NCBI GenBank assembly: GCA_016285355.1
Contig: JAEEQP010000023.1
Coordinates: forward strand, 1 to 61,059
DNA: 61,059 nucleotides
DNA from: Bacteroidales bacterium
GTDB lineage: Bacteria; Bacteroidota; Bacteroidia; Bacteroidales; F082
Direction: 5' to 3'
Shown here: positions 57,970-61,059 of the stretch, piece by piece
How positions within the stretch are numbered: the stretch's first letter is position 1
How the letters are laid out: each line of letters opens with the position of its first letter
Notes under the pieces: generated by a model
What the model saw: the letters and a program-made list of their open reading frames with translations, nothing else
What the model was told of the DNA's origin: nothing
Database searches by the model: none
Made by a program: the position numbers and the translations under genes

Positions 57970-59250
57970 ATGAAAAAGAGTTTTTATAGTTTAGTTTTAG
58001 TGCTTATTCTCTGCGTTTCAAGTATTTCTTGCTCACAATCCAATTCCAAACCAATGGAAAAAGCCGCTCCGTGTTTTGAGAACTTGAAAAAGGTTTCCGA
58101 TTCGGACAACGGCAAATTGTGGGGCAAAGCATTATATGGTCCGACGATGTTTGTTGATGTGCAAACGCGGAATCTCGTTGCCAATCAGCAAAACAAGGAG
58201 AATTCATTTGAGCAAAAAGGGAACTTGTTTTTCGGGCAACTTCCAGAGGACATCATAATTGCCAATACAGCAATAAATTATTGCGGTGAAATTTGGACTT
58301 GTGTGATATGGGATGGCGACCGAGATTTGCTGACCAATACGCATCTTTTGATTCATGAGAGTTGGCATCGCATTCAAGAGAAAATCGGTTTGCCCGCTTG
58401 CGGGTCTTTCAATCAGCATCTTGATGAAGCGGAGGGTGAACTGTTGCTGAAACTCGAGTTGAGCATTTTGAAGACATTGCTGCAAGACGATTCCAAAGAC
58501 CTTTCAGAGGGTTTGCGCGATGCCATGACGGTACGTAAAATGCGCCAAACCATGTTCCCCAATGGAAATGAGAACCAATTCGAATGCCACGAAGGCATGG
58601 CGGAATATACGGCTTTCAAACTTCTGCCTTTGGACAATGATAATGAGGCAATTAGGAAAGGTTTGGTTGCTGCTGCCATCATGAAAGGAATGGATAACAC
58701 CGGCTTTAGTAACTCATTCGCTTATCTTTCCGGACCCGCTTACGGACTTCTATTGGATGATTTGGCTCCTGAATGGAGAAAAAGTATTTGTTCAGGCCAG
58801 ACCATCCCCGATGTAATCTCAACGGTGACTATAGTTCCAGACACGGTTGATGATACTGAAATAGAAAGAATATCAGAATGTTACAATGTAAAAGAATATC
58901 TTGACGAAGAAAGAATCCGCCTCGAAGCGCGTGACAAAGAAGATGCTGCATTGAGAGCTGTTTTTTCAGAATCCAAATGGCTGGTAATTCCCAATAACAA
59001 TGTCAATTTTGGCTTCGACCCGAATGAGCGTTTGGTTGCATACGACAGCATTGGAGTCATCTACAAGACCATGCAATTAAAAGGTGATTTTGGCACCATC
59101 GACGTTAAAAACGGCATCATTAGAGCCAATGATTGGTCGCGATTCATCGTACCTTATTCCGAAAACCATTGTGATGCGAAAATCTCCTTGAATTCTGGAT
59201 ATACTATTGATTCTGTGGATGATAAGAGTTTTACAATTGTGAAAAAGTGA
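57970..59250 (+). CDS. Lipoprotein with HExxH metallopeptidase-like motif
   Basis: 426 residues. Lipobox VSSISC (Cys about 17). The motif HESWH in LLIHESWHRIQEK (about residue 130) followed by ECHEGMAEYTAF about 75 residues later fits a gluzincin zinc site: two His from HExxH and a downstream Glu. The C-terminal third is a beta domain (WLVIPNNNVNFGFDPNERLV). I do not recognise a named family. It probably acts in the periplasm or on the surface. A terminator follows. Confidence 0.65.
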   Translation: MKKSFYSLVLVLILCVSSISCSQSNSKPMEKAAPCFENLKKVSDSDNGKLWGKALYGPTMFVDVQTRNLVANQQNKENSFEQKGNLFFGQLPEDIIIANTAINYCGEIWTCVIWDGDRDLLTNTHLLIHESWHRIQEKIGLPACGSFNQHLDEAEGELLLKLELSILKTLLQDDSKDLSEGLRDAMTVRKMRQTMFPNGNENQFECHEGMAEYTAFKLLPLDNDNEAIRKGLVAAAIMKGMDNTGFSNSFAYLSGPAYGLLLDDLAPEWRKSICSGQTIPDVISTVTIVPDTVDDTEIERISECYNVKEYLDEERIRLEARDKEDAALRAVFSESKWLVIPNNNVNFGFDPNERLVAYDSIGVIYKTMQLKGDFGTIDVKNGIIRANDWSRFIVPYSENHCDAKISLNSGYTIDSVDDKSFTIVKK

Positions 59251-59303
59251 TTGATTTCTTGGTGAGTTCAATAATTCACAAAGGAACAAAATGGATTGGA
59301 AAA

Positions 59304-59332
59304 GTCGCTGAATTATCGGCGACGTTTTTTTT
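59304..59332 (+). terminator. Intrinsic terminator
   Basis: GTCGC / GCGAC stem with 10-base loop followed by G and nine T. Confidence 0.8.
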
Positions 59333-59393
59333 TCGTGCAATCCGCTGTAACTATTAAGGTTATATACCTCTTTAAAAAATAAATAATTAATTA

Positions 59394-59425
59394 TTTGGAA
59401 AGTGCGCGGAAACGCAGTAAATTTG
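59394..59425 (+). promoter_or_regulatory. Promoter of the lysine-fermentation operon
   Basis: TTTG at 59394-59397 and TAAATTTG at 59418-59425 with 20-base spacing, 48 bases before ATG 59474. Confidence 0.6.
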
Positions 59426-59473
59426 CACGCTTTATAAGAATCATCAAAGTTAAATTTCAAAACATAACACATT

Positions 59474-60124
59474 ATGAACAAGCAGATTACATTAGAGCAG
59501 GCCGTCGAGAAGGTTCATGACGGCATGACGATCATGTTCGGCGGTTTCCTCGGTGTTGGAAGCGCCACGCAAATCATTGACGCTATTGTTGCAAAAGGCG
59601 TTAAGGACCTCACTATCATTGCCAACGACACGGCCTACGACGAAGTGGCCCACGGCAAACTGGTCAGCAACCACCAGGTGAAGAAAGCCATTGTGTCGCA
59701 CACCGGCACCAACAAGCAGACCGCCATCCAGAAGAACGAAGGTACCCTCATCGTGGAATACGTTCCCCAAGGCACCCTCGCAGAGCGCATCCGCGCCTAC
59801 GGTGCAGGTCTCGGTGGCGTGCTGACGCCCACGGGTCTTGGCACCATCATGGCCGACGGCAAGCAGATTGTAAACGTCGATGGTAAGGACTACCTCCTTG
59901 AGAAACCCCTGAAGGCCGACATCGCCTTTCTGCGCGCCAACATCGTCGATGAATTCGGCAACATGGTGTTCCTTGGAACGACCAACAACTTCAACCCGCT
60001 GATGGCTACCGCCGCCGACTATGTCGTCGTCGAGGCCGAAAAGCTGGTGAAGGTCGGCGAGATCAAGCCTGAATGTGTGCACGCTTCGGGTATTTATGTC
60101 GATGGAATTTATGTAGAGAAATGA
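59474..60124 (+). CDS. atoD: CoA-transferase subunit A (AtoD-like)
   Basis: 216 residues, the normal size for the alpha subunit. Family I CoA-transferase features: GMTIMFGGFLGVGSATQIID, NDTAYDEVAHGKLV, VEYVPQGTLAERIRAYGAGL, GGVLTPTGLGT and DIAFLRANIVDEFGNMVF. Together with a beta subunit it moves CoA between acetoacetate/butyrate and acetate. The next genes, kal and kce, place it in lysine fermentation. The beta subunit (atoA) is not in the window. Confidence 0.93.
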   Translation: MNKQITLEQAVEKVHDGMTIMFGGFLGVGSATQIIDAIVAKGVKDLTIIANDTAYDEVAHGKLVSNHQVKKAIVSHTGTNKQTAIQKNEGTLIVEYVPQGTLAERIRAYGAGLGGVLTPTGLGTIMADGKQIVNVDGKDYLLEKPLKADIAFLRANIVDEFGNMVFLGTTNNFNPLMATAADYVVVEAEKLVKVGEIKPECVHASGIYVDGIYVEK

Positions 60125-60244
60125 CACGAGACTAAGGGACGGAAGACAAAGGACGAAGGACTACTAAAGTCGGCCCTTCGACAGGCTCAAGGACCTAATC
60201 CACTTCATAATGTCCCACGTCTTAAGTCCTATGTCCTCAGTCAA
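60122..60244. repeat. Period-7 inverted element (locus G)
   Basis: Left heptads tgacacg agactaa gggacgg and aagacaa aggacga aggacta (60122-60163). Right heptads atgtccc acgtctt and aagtcct atgtcct cagtcaa (60210-60244). GAC on the left becomes GTC on the right. The centre holds CCCTTCGACAGGCTCAAGG, another common dispersed repeat. The 7-bp rhythm with CAA continues up to ATG 60285. Confidence 0.75.
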
Positions 60245-60284
60245 CAAACAATTCAACAATTCAACGATAAACAATTCAACAACA

Positions 60285-60674
60285 ATGGAATACAGAACAA
60301 AGATCAGACTGCGCATGAGCGCAAAGGATGCCCACTACGGTGGCAATTTGGTTGACGGCGCCCACATGGTTCACCTCTTCGGTGACGTGGCTACCGAACT
60401 TTTGATTATGCGCGACGGCGACGAAGGCCTCTTCTGCGCATACGACATGATTGAATTCAAGGCCCCTGTCTATGCCGGCGACTTCATCGAAGCCGAAGGC
60501 TGGATCGACCGCGAAGGCAACACCTCTCGCCACATGATGTTTGAGGCCCGCAAGGTGGCCGTCGCCCGCCCCGACATTTCTCCCTCAGCCGCTGACGAAC
60601 TGGATGAGCCCATCCTCGTTTGCCGCGCTTCGGGTACTTGCGTGACACCGAAAGACTGCCAACGTAAAAAGTAA
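60285..60674 (+). CDS. kal: 3-aminobutyryl-CoA ammonia lyase
   Basis: 129 residues from ATG 60285; the upstream in-frame ATG (60210) lies in a repeat arm. Hotdog-fold protein: [60 protein letters not shown] and [13 protein letters not shown]. Size and sequence fit Kal, which removes ammonia from 3-aminobutyryl-CoA to give crotonyl-CoA in lysine fermentation. It lies directly upstream of kce. Confidence 0.9.
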   Translation: MEYRTKIRLRMSAKDAHYGGNLVDGAHMVHLFGDVATELLIMRDGDEGLFCAYDMIEFKAPVYAGDFIEAEGWIDREGNTSRHMMFEARKVAVARPDISPSAADELDEPILVCRASGTCVTPKDCQRKK

Positions 60675-60679
60675 GAGCG

Positions 60680-60817
60680 CCTCTGGCTTCTGGCCTCTGG
60701 CTTCTGGCAGCTTTATGTAAAAGGAAAGGCTTTCCTCCTGTAAAAGCTGCCAGTAGCCAGCAGCCAAGAGCCAGTTGCCATAGCTGAAATCTTGAAATAT
60801 AAATCTGAAATCAACGA
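60680..60817. repeat. Period-7 inverted element (locus H)
   Basis: Left heptads cctctgg cttctgg twice then cagcttt (60680-60714). Right heptads tgccagt agccagc and agccaag agccagt tgccata (60748-60782). Then gctgaaa tcttgaa atataaa tctgaaa tcaacga keep the register up to ATG 60819. CTGG on the left becomes CCAG on the right. Confidence 0.8.
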
Positions 60818-60818
60818 A

Positions 60819-61059
60819 ATGGATAAACTGATCATCACTGCCGCCATCTGCGGCGCAGAAGTCACCAAGGAACAGAATCCCAATGTGCCTTATACCGTTG
60901 AGGAAATCGTGCGCGAGGCCAAGTCGGCCGTCGACGCCGGTGCTGCCATCGTGCACCTGCACGTCCGCTGGGACGACGGCACGCCCACCCAAGACCGTGG
61001 CCGTTTCCAAGAGTGCGAAGAGGCCATCCTGAAGGTGTGCCCCAATGTCATCCTCATCC
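60819..61059 (+). CDS. kce: 3-keto-5-aminohexanoate cleavage enzyme, 3' end outside window
   Basis: The first 80 residues are present: KLIITAAICGAEVTKEQNPN, VPYTVEEIVREAKSAVDAGA and AIVHLHVRWDDGTPTQDRGR. This is the BKACE/Kce family N-terminus with the zinc-binding HLH motif and the TIM-barrel start. Kce condenses 3-keto-5-aminohexanoate with acetyl-CoA to give acetoacetate and 3-aminobutyryl-CoA, which is the Kal substrate. The order atoD-kal-kce marks a lysine degradation operon. Cut by the window end. Confidence 0.92.
   Translation, partial: MDKLIITAAICGAEVTKEQNPNVPYTVEEIVREAKSAVDAGAAIVHLHVRWDDGTPTQDRGRFQECEEAILKVCPNVILI

Noticed and set aside
60210..60284. Upstream ATG as start of kal
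   Set aside because: The extension is encoded by the period-7 repeat arm and reads as low-complexity Asn/Ser; the hotdog fold begins at the ATG at 60285.

Overview
The window looks like the chromosome of an anaerobic, probably gut- or mouth-associated member of the Bacteroidales. Three things point there. Many secreted proteins end in a type IX secretion (T9SS) sorting domain (PNP...GVY/YLLRI...K pattern). Intergenic regions carry Bacteroidetes promoters (TTTG, about 20 nt, TAnnTTTG). The metabolic genes (sialidase, imelysin, lysine fermentation) fit that group. No rRNA, CRISPR array, replication origin or prophage is visible. The window starts inside a gene and ends inside another.

Layout. 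Positions 1-6162: five T9SS-exported surface proteins in a row, one of them almost nothing but a sorting domain. Positions 6164-13447: a cobalamin (B12) locus with a B12 riboswitch, two T9SS proteins, a BtuG-like beta-propeller lipoprotein and a BtuF-like binding lipoprotein. It is interrupted by a complete EcoRI-type restriction-modification pair bracketed by palindromic direct repeats. Positions 13586-22224: an Lcl/DUF1566-type protein, a TonB-type outer-membrane barrel, and a porin / imelysin / di-haem oxidoreductase group probably used for iron. Positions 22247-32199: a decayed AbiEii relic, a TPR protein, a LolD-type ATPase, tRNA-Arg and tRNA-Tyr, an RRM protein, a MalY/PatB lyase, a three-gene DUF3791-DUF3990 cassette, ligA and a barrel protein. 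Positions 32376-45060: threonine-aldolase-like enzyme, MMPL exporter, AAA/DUF234 ATPase framed by palindromes, fakA-fakB, an AT-rich DUF488-DUF488-dual-OB cassette, plsX, acyl carrier protein and a LolA-like protein. Positions 45120-54923: sialidase, a radical SAM/lipoprotein system, shikimate kinase, a DUF3089 hydrolase, initiator tRNA, era, der and an S4 protein. Positions 55014-57870: an insertion-sequence graveyard, an ECF sigma factor, and an Abi_2/AbiF HEPN gene preceded by a likely small structured RNA. Positions 57970-61059: an HExxH lipoprotein, then the start of a lysine-fermentation operon (atoD, kal, kce).

How genes may work together. Lysine fermentation normally needs an adenosylcobalamin-dependent lysine aminomutase, so the B12 capture locus and the kal/kce genes may be metabolically linked. 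FakA/FakB plus PlsX/ACP would let the cell activate exogenous fatty acids for phospholipid synthesis. Defence and conflict genes are dispersed: EcoRI-like R-M, the DUF3990 cassette, the DUF488 cassette, AbiF and the AbiEii relic.

The most unusual sequence-level signal is a set of at least eight intergenic stretches built of degenerate heptanucleotides in strict 7-bp register, several of which switch at mid-point to the reverse-complement motif. The most interesting gene systems are the radical SAM enzyme with two tandem lipoproteins carrying repeated YG[ST]P motifs, the AbiF gene with its upstream RNA, and the DUF488 pair with a dual-OB protein. All functional calls are from reading the sequence and remembered family knowledge; no database search was run.
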